From NCBI GenBank assembly GCA_017577485.1, contig PKRI01000010.1:1-51876 (forward strand): a stretch of 51,876 nucleotides of DNA, given 5' to 3'. Positions 1-8,485 of the stretch are shown piece after piece. Each line of letters starts with the position of its first letter. The stretch's first letter is position 1. The position numbers and the translations under genes are program-made. The DNA comes from Bacillota bacterium. GTDB taxonomy: Bacteria; Bacillota; Sulfobacillia; Thermaerobacterales; RSA17. Under the pieces are notes generated by a model. The model had not been told where the DNA came from. It ran no database searches and saw only the letters and a list, made by a program, of their open reading frames with translations.

Positions 1-508
1 GGACCACGCTGCCGCGGCGCGGCCGCATGCCGGCGATGCCGTCGGGTCCGGCGCCGGTCAGCAGGTTCATCAGCACCGTTTCCACCTGGTCGTCGCGGTG
101 GTGGCCGACGGCGATGCGGGTACAGCCGTGCCGGGCGGCAACCTGCCGCAGGAAGCGGTAGCGGGCCCGCCGGCCGGCGTCCTCCACCGACGTGCGCCAG
201 CGGCGGGCCAGGCCGGCCACGTCGCATCGTTCCACGATGAACTCCGCGCCGAAACGCCGGGCCTGCTGGCCGGCGAAACGGGCGTCGCCGGCCGAGTCGG
301 GGCGCAGGCCGTGGTCCAGGTGCGCCGCCACGAGGCGGTAGCCGCGCCCCGGGGCCAGGGCCGCCAGGGCCGCCAGCAGCGCCGTGGAATCGGGCCCGCC
401 CGACACCGCCACCACCACCGCCGTCCCGGGAGGCAGCAGGTCGAAGCGGTCGATGGTCTCGGCCACGCTGCGGATGAAGGGATCGCGCTCCACCGTCTTC
501 ACCGCCAC
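1..508 (-). CDS. tilS: tRNA(Ile)-lysidine synthase TilS, N-terminal part (cut by window edge)
   Basis: Only the first ~169 codons are present; the gene runs off the left edge. TilS uses ATP to attach lysine to C34 of tRNA-Ile(CAU), which changes both its decoding and its charging. The PP-loop motif SGGPDS lies about 35 residues from the start, preceded by the hydrophobic strand VVVAV, as in the family. I chose the GTG at 508 because AGGA sits six bases upstream; a second in-frame GTG at 502 is possible. A strong terminator separates the gene from spoIIE, so it is probably transcribed on its own or with genes further left. Nothing of the C-terminal domains can be judged. Confidence 0.88.
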   Translation of the reverse strand, partial: MAVKTVERDPFIRSVAETIDRFDLLPPGTAVVVAVSGGPDSTALLAALAALAPGRGYRLVAAHLDHGLRPDSAGDARFAGQQARRFGAEFIVERCDVAGLARRWRTSVEDAGRRARYRFLRQVAARHGCTRIAVGHHRDDQVETVLMNLLTGAGPDGIAGMRPRRGSVV

Positions 509-580
509 GCCGTTTCCTGCCCACTTCGGCCGCAGGCCCGTGCTCCCTGCGCTTCCGCCGGCGCCGGCCGGCCCCGGTCC

Positions 581-613
581 AAAAAAGAGGGTGTGGTTGG
601 GGAAACCACACCC
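581..613 (-). terminator. Rho-independent terminator downstream of spoIIE
   Basis: A perfect 10-bp inverted repeat (589-598 with 604-613, five-base loop) is followed on the minus strand by CTCTTTTTT. It ends spoIIE transcription before tilS. Confidence 0.85.
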
Positions 614-699
614 GAGAGGGTTTGCGACGGGTGTGTGCTCGGGGGAGATGCCCGCCGCAAACGGGGTTGGGGAGAAGCGCTGTTAGAAACCTACGACAC

Positions 700-3180
700 T
701 CACAGCATCTTCAGCACCAGCACCGTCATGTCGTCGCGGGCGTTGCCCTGGCTGCGGCGCAGGGCCTCGCCCAGCAGGTCGGCTGCCACCCGGCGCGGTT
801 CGTCCCTTTCCAGGTTTGCCAGGAAACCCTTGATCCAGTCCTCGGCGGCCGACGGGCTGGGCCAGGCGCCGGTGACGCCGTCGGTGGTCATCACCACCAG
901 GTCGCCCCGCTGCAGCACCCGGTGGGTGATCTGGATGTCGGGCTCGTTGACCACGCCCATGGGCAGGGTCCCGGCCCGGATCACGTGGACGTGGCTGCCC
1001 CGGCGGGTGAAGGACGGCGCGGCGCCGATCTTGATGAAGCGGGCGGCGCCGTCCCTGAGGCCCACCAGCATCAGGTCCAGCGTGGCGAACATCTCGCCCG
1101 CCGACCGCAGCAGCAGCAGGTGGTTGACGGTCCGCACCGCCTCGGTTTCGTCGAAACCCAGTTCCAGCAACTTCTCCAGCAGGCCGACGGTGGTGCGGCT
1201 CTCGGCCGCGGCCCGGGTACCGGCGCCCATGCCGTCGCTCAGCACCAGCACCAGGCGGTCGTCACCCACCTGCCGGTGCAGGTAGGAGTCGCCGGACACG
1301 ACCTTTTCTTCCTTGGCCACCCGGGCCACGCCGACCCGGTAGGGCAGGGTGGGCACGGCGCCGGCGGGCCGCTCGCCGCCGGCCGCCTCGGGCCGCACCG
1401 CGGCCGCCCGCTCCAGCACATCGCTCACCGCCCGCAGCTGCAGCGCCACGGTGCGCCGCGCGTCGTCGAACCGCCGCCACCACCGGTGGCTGACCTCGTA
1501 GACCTCGTACGCCCCGTTGATGGCGCCGGCCAACTGCTCGGTCCGGGGACAGCGGGCAGCCAGGCGCCGCGGCAGGTGGTCGCGGGTCACGGGTCCCTGG
1601 GTCTCACGGCGGGCGATGACCGCCGTCAGGCCCTGGTAGGTCTTGAAGAACTCCCGGTCCCAGCAGGTCACGTGGTGCGGGCAGCCGGTGCACACCTGCA
1701 CCGCCAGGTTGTGGACCAGTTCCGACAGGGTGCGCTGGCGGAACCGCTCCTCGCTGGGGGAGGCCTGGTCGAAAGCCTGGGCCATCTCCCGGGACAACTG
1801 GACGTACTTCTTGAGCAGTGCACGCCCTGCCGCCAGCGGGTCGCCGCCTTGGGCCGCGGCCGCCAGGCCCGGGTACGGCCGGCCCGGGCGCGGCGCCGCC
1901 TGCCTCCAGCCGCCGTCGGGCCCGCCGCGGGGCCGCCGGAACCGGAACGAGACGGATGGCGGCAGGAGGGACACCGGCGCCACGGGTGACGGCGCCGGCG
2001 GGCGCCCTCCCGGTGTGTCCGCAGCAGCCGGCGCGATGACGGCGGCGGCCGGCGCCGCCGGCGCGGCTGCGGGGGCGGGAGCGTGGGCAGCGGGCCCCTC
2101 GGCCCGCAGCGCACCCGGCACCGGGCGGATCCCGCCGGGATGGGCCGCGGCGGCAAACAGCAGGGCCGCGGGCAGCACACTCCACAGCCCGGTCAGCACA
2201 TCCCCGGGAGTCCGGTAGAAGGCCGACAGCAGCAGGTAACCCATGACGAAGCCGGCAGCGCTGCCCACGGCGCCGTACTCGCCGAACAGCCCCGCCAGCA
2301 GGCCGGCCACGGCGAACACGGCCACCGTCACCGGATCCACGGTGCCGTTGAGGAGCGCCAGGGCTGCGATGGCGGCGCCGGCGGCGGCCCCGGCTCCGAT
2401 CCCCGACAGCCAGCCCAGCAGCATGATCAGGAACCCCGCCGCGGCCAGGGCAGGGTCCAGGGGCCCGATACGCAGGCCGGAGAGGCCGGCGATCAGCGCC
2501 GCCGCCAGCACGGCCGCGCTGAGCCATTCGTCCCGGGCCATGCCGGAGGCGCCCGGACCCTGCCGCCAGGACTCCACCCAGGAATCCCAGCCCGGCCGGC
2601 TCCACCAGGCCCGCTGCACGGGGGCCAGCGCCCGGGCGAAGAGCACCGCCAGCAGGCCCGACAGCACGGTGCGGAAGGCCACGGTGATCAAGCCGAAAGT
2701 GTTCCACTCGTACACGGCCGCACCGGCCAGGCCGCCCGCCAGCACGCAGGCCAGGCCCACCGCCAGCGCGTGGGCCGCCGCCCGCTGCTCGTCCATGGCG
2801 GCGGGCCGCAGCCTCCAGGCGTAGACGAACATTAATAGGAAGGAAATCGCATCAGCGAGGGCGGCCGCCGGCCCGCCGGCGGCGAACCGCACCACCAGGG
2901 CCGGCACCGCGGCCCAGAGGAACAGCCAGGGCATGCGGACCGCCGCGGCCGCTCCCAGGGCCAGGTGGAAGGGCGCCAGGGTACCCAGCAGGGTCGCCCG
3001 GGCCAGCACCGCACCGCCGAACGCCAGGCCCAGCGCCGCAGGCTGCACCAGGTCCCCGGCCGGGGGACGGCTCAAGGCGGTGCGGGCCAGCGGCAGGAAA
3101 CGAACGTTGCTCGAGCGCCGCTCCGGATGGGCCGCGGCCCTGGATGAACCGGTGTTCAGCGGTGTATCAGATCCCGGCAT
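700..3180 (-). CDS. spoIIE: Stage II sporulation protein E (membrane phosphatase SpoIIE)
   Basis: SpoIIE is the membrane-bound PP2C/PPM serine phosphatase that dephosphorylates SpoIIAA in the forespore and so releases sigma-F; it also takes part in polar septation. The protein is 826 residues, the normal length. Residues ~40-350 are a run of hydrophobic segments. A Pro/Ala-rich linker follows, then a central region with CTGCPHHVTCW. The PPM domain starts near residue 610, with the metal-binding motifs VSGDSY, LSDGMGAG and TTDGVTGA visible. The start at 3180 follows a promoter with an unusually long spacer, described separately. Gene and terminator form a single transcription unit. Identification is firm. 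Confidence 0.95.
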   Translation of the reverse strand: MPGSDTPLNTGSSRAAAHPERRSSNVRFLPLARTALSRPPAGDLVQPAALGLAFGGAVLARATLLGTLAPFHLALGAAAAVRMPWLFLWAAVPALVVRFAAGGPAAALADAISFLLMFVYAWRLRPAAMDEQRAAAHALAVGLACVLAGGLAGAAVYEWNTFGLITVAFRTVLSGLLAVLFARALAPVQRAWWSRPGWDSWVESWRQGPGASGMARDEWLSAAVLAAALIAGLSGLRIGPLDPALAAAGFLIMLLGWLSGIGAGAAAGAAIAALALLNGTVDPVTVAVFAVAGLLAGLFGEYGAVGSAAGFVMGYLLLSAFYRTPGDVLTGLWSVLPAALLFAAAAHPGGIRPVPGALRAEGPAAHAPAPAAAPAAPAAAVIAPAAADTPGGRPPAPSPVAPVSLLPPSVSFRFRRPRGGPDGGWRQAAPRPGRPYPGLAAAAQGGDPLAAGRALLKKYVQLSREMAQAFDQASPSEERFRQRTLSELVHNLAVQVCTGCPHHVTCWDREFFKTYQGLTAVIARRETQGPVTRDHLPRRLAARCPRTEQLAGAINGAYEVYEVSHRWWRRFDDARRTVALQLRAVSDVLERAAAVRPEAAGGERPAGAVPTLPYRVGVARVAKEEKVVSGDSYLHRQVGDDRLVLVLSDGMGAGTRAAAESRTTVGLLEKLLELGFDETEAVRTVNHLLLLRSAGEMFATLDLMLVGLRDGAARFIKIGAAPSFTRRGSHVHVIRAGTLPMGVVNEPDIQITHRVLQRGDLVVMTTDGVTGAWPSPSAAEDWIKGFLANLERDEPRRVAADLLGEALRRSQGNARDDMTVLVLKML

Positions 3181-3215
3181 CGCTGTCCCCCGTCTGCCGG
3201 CGGGCCCCGGGTCCG

Positions 3216-3248
3216 ATTCTAGGACCAGGCGGCGGCAGGATTTGTCAG
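3216..3248 (-). promoter_or_regulatory. Candidate spoIIE promoter with 21-bp spacer
   Basis: Minus strand: CTGACA (3248-3243), a 21-bp spacer, then TAGAAT (3221-3216), with the spoIIE start 35 bases further on. The spoIIE promoter of Bacillus subtilis is known for sigma-A-like elements with a 21-bp gap that need Spo0A. TGTCGGAA at 3280-3273 is close to the 0A-box consensus TGNCGAA. The Spo0A dependence is inference. Confidence 0.5.
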
Positions 3249-3289
3249 AACGGGGCGGATGCCGAACGCAAGTTCCGACAGCCTTCCCG

Positions 3290-3640
3290 CTAGCCGCGGC
3301 GGCCGCGGATCTCCTCCAGCAGGGCCACCGCCCGCCGCAGGTGCGGGATCACGATGGAACCTCCCACCACCAGGCCGACGCTGAACACCTCGTACAGTTC
3401 CTGGTCGCTCAGGCCTTCCTCGCAACAGCGGATCAGATGGTAGGCGACGCAGTCGTCGCAGCGCAGTACCAGCGAGGCCACCAGGCCCAGCATCTCCTTC
3501 TCACGGGTGGACAGGGCGCCTTCCCGGTAGGTTTGGGCGTCCAGATTGAAGAAGCGACGGATGACGAGGTTGTCGGCCTCGAGGATCTTTTCGTTCATCT
3601 CCTGGCGGAACCGGTGGAACGCCTCCAGCCGCTCTGCCAT
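3290..3640 (-). CDS. Carboxymuconolactone decarboxylase/AhpD-like family protein
   Basis: A 116-residue helical protein. The motif CDDCVAYH (Cys-x-x-Cys-x3-His) followed by IRCCEEGLSDQELYEV matches the AhpD/CMD fold, where the cysteine pair and histidine handle peroxide or thiol chemistry. The start at 3640 is chosen because GGAGGT lies seven bases upstream; a longer reading to 3802 would overlap the divergent glycerate kinase. It lies upstream of spoIIE on the same strand but is separated from it by the spoIIE promoter, so it is probably independent. The substrate cannot be told from the sequence; the family includes many uncharacterised members. Confidence 0.8.
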   Translation of the reverse strand: MAERLEAFHRFRQEMNEKILEADNLVIRRFFNLDAQTYREGALSTREKEMLGLVASLVLRCDDCVAYHLIRCCEEGLSDQELYEVFSVGLVVGGSIVIPHLRRAVALLEEIRGRRG

Positions 3641-3734
3641 CAGGTCCACCTCCGGGGTCGGGTCTGTCTCGGGGTTCGCGGCGGGGCACCCCGGCCCTGT
3701 CGCGCCGGGTACGAAGGTCGGGGAGCAGCCGGCC

Positions 3735-4922
3735 ATGCGCGTCGTCATCGCCATCGACAAGTTCAAGGGCAGCATGCCGGCCCGGGCCGCGGCGGCCGCC
3801 ATCGCCGCCGGGCTGCGCAGCGCCTGGCCCGAGGTGGCGGTGGAAGAGCTGCCGCTGTCCGACGGCGGTGAGGGCTTCCTGGATATGCTGGTTCAGGCCC
3901 GCGGCGGCACCGTGGTGACGGTACCGGTGACGGGTCCGCTGGGCGAGCCGGTGCCCGCGCGCCTGGGCCTGCTGGATGACGGCGTGACCGCCGTGGTGGA
4001 ATCGGCTGAGGCCTGCGGCCTGTGGCGGGTGCCCCCGGGCCGCGCCGATGCGTGGCGGGCCACCAGCCGCGGCGTGGGCGAGCTGATCCTGGCGGCCCTG
4101 GAAGCCGGTCGCCGGCGCATCCTGGTGGGTATCGGCGGCACCGCCAGCAGCGACGGCGGCGCGGGCCTGGCCCGGGCGCTGGGCGTCCGGCTCCTCGGGC
4201 CCGGCGGCCAGGAGGTCGCTGACGGCGCCTGCGGGCTCAGGAACCTGGCCCGCATCGATGCCGGGGGCCTGGACCCCCGCATCCGCGAGGCGGTCATCAC
4301 CGCCGCCTGCGACGTGAGCAATCCCCTCACCGGCCCGCGGGGCGCCGCCGCCGTGTTCGGCCCGCAGAAGGGGCTGGCCGCCGGGGACGTGCCGGTTCTC
4401 GACGCCGCCCTGGCCGGCTACGCCCGCCTGGCTCAAGCGGCGGCGCCGCCGCTTCCGGGCCGTACGGCCGGCGGCGGCGAGCCGCTGGCGCAGCGGCCCG
4501 GCGCCGGAGCCGGCGGCGGGATCGGTTTTGCCCTGGCCGCTTTCGCGGGAGCCGAACTGGTTTCGGGCGCCCGGCTGGCCCTGGCCGAGACCCGGGCGCT
4601 GGACCACTTTCGCTCCGCCGGCCTCATCATCACCGGCGAGGGCCGGCTGGACGCCTCGTCCCTGGAAGGCAAGCTGCCGGTGATGGTGGCCCGGGCCGCC
4701 GCGGAGCTGGGCGTGCCGGTGGTGGCGGTCTGCGGCCACGTGGCCCTGCCCGAGGACCGCTGGCGGGAAGCGGGCCTGGCCGCCGCCGTGTCGCTGGCCC
4801 AGGGGCCCGCCACCGTCGAGGAACTCCGCCGCGACGCCCGGCGCCTGGCCCAGGCGGCCGGTTACCGCATCGGCGCGCTGCTGCGCCTGGGAGCCGCTCG
4901 CGGGTCCCTCCCGCCGGCCTGA
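3735..4922 (+). CDS. glxK: Glycerate kinase (GK type I family)
   Basis: Phosphorylates D-glycerate with ATP to 2-phosphoglycerate, feeding glyoxylate or serine breakdown into glycolysis. The 395-residue length is typical. The family signatures are clear: MRVVIAIDKFKGS at the N-terminus, LSDGGEGFLD near residue 40, GGTASSDGGAGLARALG near residue 135, and ITGEGRLDASSLEGK near residue 300. The ATG at 3735 is the natural start, because the first residues match the family N-terminus. The gene is divergent from the CMD-like gene; their starts are 94 bases apart. Symbols garK and glxK are both used for this family. Confidence 0.92.
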   Translation: MRVVIAIDKFKGSMPARAAAAAIAAGLRSAWPEVAVEELPLSDGGEGFLDMLVQARGGTVVTVPVTGPLGEPVPARLGLLDDGVTAVVESAEACGLWRVPPGRADAWRATSRGVGELILAALEAGRRRILVGIGGTASSDGGAGLARALGVRLLGPGGQEVADGACGLRNLARIDAGGLDPRIREAVITAACDVSNPLTGPRGAAAVFGPQKGLAAGDVPVLDAALAGYARLAQAAAPPLPGRTAGGGEPLAQRPGAGAGGGIGFALAAFAGAELVSGARLALAETRALDHFRSAGLIITGEGRLDASSLEGKLPVMVARAAAELGVPVVAVCGHVALPEDRWREAGLAAAVSLAQGPATVEELRRDARRLAQAAGYRIGALLRLGAARGSLPPA

Positions 4923-4949
4923 CACAGGGATGGGCCGGCCGTCTATAAT
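4919..4949 (+). promoter_or_regulatory. Possible sigma-A promoter for the CopD-like gene
   Basis: CTGACA (4919-4924), a 19-bp spacer, then a perfect TATAAT (4944-4949), 56 bases upstream of the GTG start. The spacer is long, so strength is uncertain. Confidence 0.45.
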
Positions 4950-5005
4950 GCCGGTGTCCGGCCGGCACCTGAGCGCAGCGTCCTTCCGGCCGTAGAGGGA
5001 TCACC

Positions 5006-5488
5006 GTGACCTGGTACCACTGGGTCGTGTACACCCATGTGATGAGCGCCATGCTCTGGGTCGGCGGCATGTTCTTCATCAGCCTCGTGGCGGTTCCGGC
5101 GGCGCGGGACATGGACCTCCGCCGGCGGACGACGCTGATGTCGACGCTGGGACGCCGCTTCCGCGACGTGGGCTGGGTGCTGCTGGCGCTGCTGTGGGTC
5201 ACCGGCGCCGTTCAGATGTGGATCCGCGGCGCCACGTGGTCCAACATCCTGGACGGCTCCTTCTTCACCACCCGCTTCGGCAGCCTGATGGGCAGCAAGC
5301 TCCTGATCATCCTGGTGATGATGGTGGTCAGCGCGCTGCACGACTGGGTCATCGGGCCGCGGGCGGCAGCGGTGGCCGAAGCGGGCGGCGACCCCGAGCG
5401 GCTCCGCCGGATCGCCGCCTGGTTGGGGCGCATCAACGCCCTGCTGGCGCTGGGCATCGTCGGTCACGCGGTGGTCATGGTGAGGTAA
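5006..5488 (+). CDS. Small CopD-like integral membrane protein
   Basis: A 160-residue protein with four hydrophobic segments (about residues 5-28, 50-70, 93-115 and 140-158). Conserved histidines fall in or beside the membrane segments (WYHWVVYTHVMSAMLWVGG, SALHDWV, VGHAVVM). This resembles the copper resistance protein D family, whose members are linked to copper or heme handling in the membrane. The GTG at 5006 follows AGAGGGA. The gene converges with the NnrS-like gene and overlaps its end by 14 bases. Copper relevance would fit the copper operon 5 kb away, but substrate is not shown. Confidence 0.65.
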   Translation: MTWYHWVVYTHVMSAMLWVGGMFFISLVAVPAARDMDLRRRTTLMSTLGRRFRDVGWVLLALLWVTGAVQMWIRGATWSNILDGSFFTTRFGSLMGSKLLIILVMMVVSALHDWVIGPRAAAVAEAGGDPERLRRIAAWLGRINALLALGIVGHAVVMVR

Positions 5489-6908
5489 GGACCCGGCCGG
5501 TGGGCCGCGGCCACGACGAACGCAGGTAGAGGGTGAACACGCCGGCGGCAGCCACCCCCAGCACCCCTGCCCAGGCCGTCACGGGCAGCGTCCACGGCGG
5601 CGCCGACCCGGCCGCCGCCGACATCAGGCCCGGCACCACCCGCAGCGCCGCCGCCGCGTTGGCCAGCAGCACCGCGGTCCAGAGCAGGGCCCGGGATCCG
5701 GGCTTGCCCCCGCCGAATCCCGGCAGCAGCACCGCCCCGATGCCGATGATCAGCAGGGTCATGAAGCCCGCCCCCAGCAGGTGGACCACCAGATCGAAAC
5801 CCACCCGGGGCCATGGGCTGCGGGCCGCCGGCCAGCGGTCCAGGGCGTAGAGCAGGGCGCCCAGGGCTCCCAGCACACCCCAGCCGTAGGCGGTGACCGC
5901 ACCCACCGCCACCGGGTCGGCCCAGGCGCGATAGCGCCCCTGATCGCCCGGGAAAGCGCGCCGGCGCTCGAAGACCCGCACCGCGGCGCACCCCGCCAGC
6001 AGCCCCGCCCCGCTGCAGGCGGCGCCGGCCCCGTAGAACCAGGTCCCGCCGCCCAGCGGCACCGACAGCACCAGGGCGGCCAGCGCGGCCAGGAAAAACA
6101 GCGCCGAAGCCCGTGCCCAGCCCGGCCGGGCGGGCTCCAGGCGCAGGTACAGCGGGAACAGCCGCACCGACATGCCCACCGAGATCGCAGGCACCAGCAC
6201 CAGCACCGCGGCGTGGACCGCCAGCAGGTCCCAGCGGGCCCGGACCAGGATGCCGCCGGGACCCTCCATGCCGATGGAGCCCCACGCCCACGCGCCCACG
6301 GCCAGCAGCAGGCCGCCGGCGGCGGCCGCCAGGAAAGGCAGCATCTCGGCAAAGGCCCGCTTGCGGGCCAGCGGGGGACCCTGCCGCAGCGTCGTCACCA
6401 GCAGCGCCACCAGCCCGGCCACGGCCGCGGCCTCCAGCAGCGCGCCGGCCGCCGTGGCACCGCGCAGCAGCGCAGGCCAGGGTCCCGCCCCCCTGGGGCC
6501 GCCCCCCGGAACCGCCAGCGCTGCCAGGGGCTGCGCCAGCACCCGCAGCGACAGCCCGGCGGCAAAGGCGGCAAACAGCAGGCGCACCCGGCCTGGGGGC
6601 GGCAGGCCGGCGCCGCGGAACCGCGGCAGGAAGTTGAGCCCGACCCCCAGGATCATGGCGCCGCCCCAGCCCATCAACTGGGCGTGGCCGTGGGCCTGGC
6701 GGGCGGCGGCATACCAGGCGCCGGTGTCCACCGGCAGCACCGGCGCGGCCGCCGTCAGCGCGCCCAGCAGGAAACCGGGCACCAGGGCCATGGCCAGTGC
6801 CAGGTCCACGAAGGGAAGCCACGGCCAGCGGCAGGCGGCGGTGCCTGTCGCGCCGCCGGCGCTGCCGCCGGCGGTGCCCCCGGTTTTGCCGGCGCGCGAC
6901 ACGCTCAC
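5475..6908 (-). CDS. NnrS-like polytopic membrane protein
   Basis: A 477-residue protein with about twelve hydrophobic segments. The second segment contains HGHAQLMGWGGAMILGVGLNF followed by PRFRG, which matches the His-rich signature of the NnrS family (heme- and copper-containing membrane proteins tied to nitric oxide tolerance). The same signature partly resembles subunits of heme-copper oxidases, so a related heme protein is the alternative. The N-terminal ~25 residues are Gly/Ala-rich and variable. The GTG at 6908 has GGAGG eight bases upstream. It follows the kynA cluster on the same strand after a ~100-base gap. Function in this organism is inferred from the family only. Confidence 0.65.
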   Translation of the reverse strand: MSVSRAGKTGGTAGGSAGGATGTAACRWPWLPFVDLALAMALVPGFLLGALTAAAPVLPVDTGAWYAAARQAHGHAQLMGWGGAMILGVGLNFLPRFRGAGLPPPGRVRLLFAAFAAGLSLRVLAQPLAALAVPGGGPRGAGPWPALLRGATAAGALLEAAAVAGLVALLVTTLRQGPPLARKRAFAEMLPFLAAAAGGLLLAVGAWAWGSIGMEGPGGILVRARWDLLAVHAAVLVLVPAISVGMSVRLFPLYLRLEPARPGWARASALFFLAALAALVLSVPLGGGTWFYGAGAACSGAGLLAGCAAVRVFERRRAFPGDQGRYRAWADPVAVGAVTAYGWGVLGALGALLYALDRWPAARSPWPRVGFDLVVHLLGAGFMTLLIIGIGAVLLPGFGGGKPGSRALLWTAVLLANAAAALRVVPGLMSAAAGSAPPWTLPVTAWAGVLGVAAAGVFTLYLRSSWPRPTGRVLTSP

Positions 6909-7008
6909 GACGGCGCCTCCTTCCCGGCTTCCTGCGGGCCCTTTTCCGGCCCCTTTCGGGCTCCGGCCCGGCTCCCGCCGGGCTGCGGCCCGGCCGCGGC
7001 GATGCGGT

Positions 7009-7348
7009 TCAGGCCCGCGGCGCGGCGGTCAGCCGTTCCGCCGGGCGGACATCCGGCGGCTGCTGCCGGCGCAGCCAGGTGAGGCCCAGGACCCGCACCT
7101 CGCGGATGGTATCGATCTCCCGCGCCAGGCGTTCCTGCAGCCGGCCGTTGCGCTCCGCCAGGTCTGAGGCCAGCCTCAGGTCCTCCGGGTCCAGGGCCGT
7201 CCCCTGGGCGAAGCGCCGGTTCCAGCCCGCTTCCAGCGCCGCATAGTAGGCGGCCAGCAGGCCGAGGCTGCCGCGGTCCAGGTGCCCCGGCAGGTGGTCA
7301 AACGCACCACCCCGCGGCCAGGCCCGTCAACAGCCCGAGCCAGAACAC
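7009..7348 (-). CDS. Small membrane-anchored coiled-coil protein needing a +1 frameshift
   Basis: Reading starts at GTG 7348 behind a very strong ribosome site (GAGGTGAG, overlapping the end of the upstream gene). It gives a 16-residue hydrophobic leader, VFWLGLLTGLAAGWCV, then TGA at 7300-7298. In the +1 frame an open reading continues without any usable start codon: DHLPGHLDRGSLGLLAAYY at first, then a charged helical stretch with LAERNGRLQERLAREIDTI, to a TGA at 7011-7009. Both halves show the strong G/C third-position bias of real genes. Joined, they make ~112 residues with a membrane anchor and an amphipathic helix. The junction reads GTT TGA C, as in the prfB recoding site. It may be programmed frameshifting, a recent mutation or a sequencing error. 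No family recognised. Confidence 0.55.
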
Positions 7349-7360
7349 GTCCTCACCTCC

Positions 7361-8440
7361 TCACCCGTCCTGGATCAGCACGGCCCGGACCGGCGACGCG
7401 TCCGCCCCGGCGATGCGCAGGGGCAGGGCCACGAGCCGGTAGGTTCCGGGGGCCACGGCCGCGAGGTCGAGGTTTTCGATGATGAGGATGCCGTGTCGGC
7501 TGCAGGCGGCGTGGGCCGGCAGCGTCTTGCTGTCGAAATCGTCCACCGACGGCGCGTCGGTACCCAGCAGGCGCACACCCCTGGCGGCCAGCCAGTCCAC
7601 GGCGCCGGGCACGAAGTGCGCGAAATCCCGGTTGAACGGGCGCTGGGGACGGTAGCCCGTCCGCACCAGGACCCGCTGCGGCATTGGAAACGCGGCAGGA
7701 GGACTGTCCTCCCCGCCCGGGGCACCGGGCGCAGGCCTGCCCGGCGCCTGGGCCTGCCGCAGCGCCGTTTCCAGGATCTTGGGCGTGATGGGCGGGCGGG
7801 GCACGCCGCGGTCCAGCAGCGCCTCCACATCCAGCACCAGGGCCTGTCCCACGTAGACATCCACCGGCACCCCGTCGATGCCCTGGCCCCCCGCCTCGTA
7901 GTGGAGAGGCGCGTCGGCGTGGGTGCCCACGTGGGGGCTGAGGCTGATCTTCGACACGTTGACCGGGGAACCGGGCCCCATCAGCCAGGTCCATTCCAGG
8001 CTGAAGGGCGAGTCGCCGGGCCAGGGCTCCAGGTCCGGGCTCAGCAGCCGGGTGATGTCCTGCAGGACCGCGTCCTCGCCCGCCAGCTGGCGCACCAGCG
8101 CGTGGGCGCCGGCCAGGTTGGTGGCGATGGGAATGCCGCGGACGTCGCACAGCCTGAGCAGCGCGGTGATGTCGGGTTCGTGGGGGTGGGCCGTCAGCGG
8201 GTCCCGCAGGAAAAACACCGCGTCGACGCGGCCTGCGGCGATCTCGCTGCCGATCTGCTGGTCGCCTCCCAGGGGCCCCGGCAGAAAGCAGTGCACGGGC
8301 AGGCCGGTGGCTTCGGCCACCAGGCGGCCGGTGGTGCCGGTGGCCACCAGCTGGTGCCGCGCGAAGACGTGACGCCAGCGCCGGGCGAAGGCCACCAGCT
8401 CGTCCTTCTTGCGGTCATGGGCGATCAGGGCGATGCGCAT
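7361..8440 (-). CDS. Methylglyoxal synthase-kynurenine formamidase fusion protein
   Basis: A single 359-residue frame contains two complete enzymes. Residues 1-~118 are a methylglyoxal synthase (dihydroxyacetone phosphate to methylglyoxal plus phosphate). His8, Asp60, Asp80, His87 and Asp90 align with E. coli His19, Asp71, Asp91, His98 and Asp101 at one constant offset, and motifs GTTGRL, GPLGGDQQIG and FLRDPLTAHPHEPD are present. Residues ~127-359 are a cyclase-family kynurenine formamidase KynB, with the zinc-site motif HVGTHADAPLH (His170, His174, Asp176) and the C-terminal block ENLDL...LPLRIAGADASPV. The linker is under ten residues; a ~25-residue Pro/Gly-rich insert interrupts the KynB part. 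The gene follows kynA by 45 bases, so the formamidase role fits well. Why methylglyoxal synthase is attached is unknown. Confidence 0.9.
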   Translation of the reverse strand: MRIALIAHDRKKDELVAFARRWRHVFARHQLVATGTTGRLVAEATGLPVHCFLPGPLGGDQQIGSEIAAGRVDAVFFLRDPLTAHPHEPDITALLRLCDVRGIPIATNLAGAHALVRQLAGEDAVLQDITRLLSPDLEPWPGDSPFSLEWTWLMGPGSPVNVSKISLSPHVGTHADAPLHYEAGGQGIDGVPVDVYVGQALVLDVEALLDRGVPRPPITPKILETALRQAQAPGRPAPGAPGGEDSPPAAFPMPQRVLVRTGYRPQRPFNRDFAHFVPGAVDWLAARGVRLLGTDAPSVDDFDSKTLPAHAACSRHGILIIENLDLAAVAPGTYRLVALPLRIAGADASPVRAVLIQDG

Positions 8441-8485
8441 GCCGCCGGTCTCCTCCCGCTGCCCGCCGGCGGCCTGCCGGCGGGG

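Noticed and set aside
98..2835. Several plus-strand frames across tilS and spoIIE
   Set aside because: All are antisense shadows; the minus-strand genes have clear catalytic motifs.
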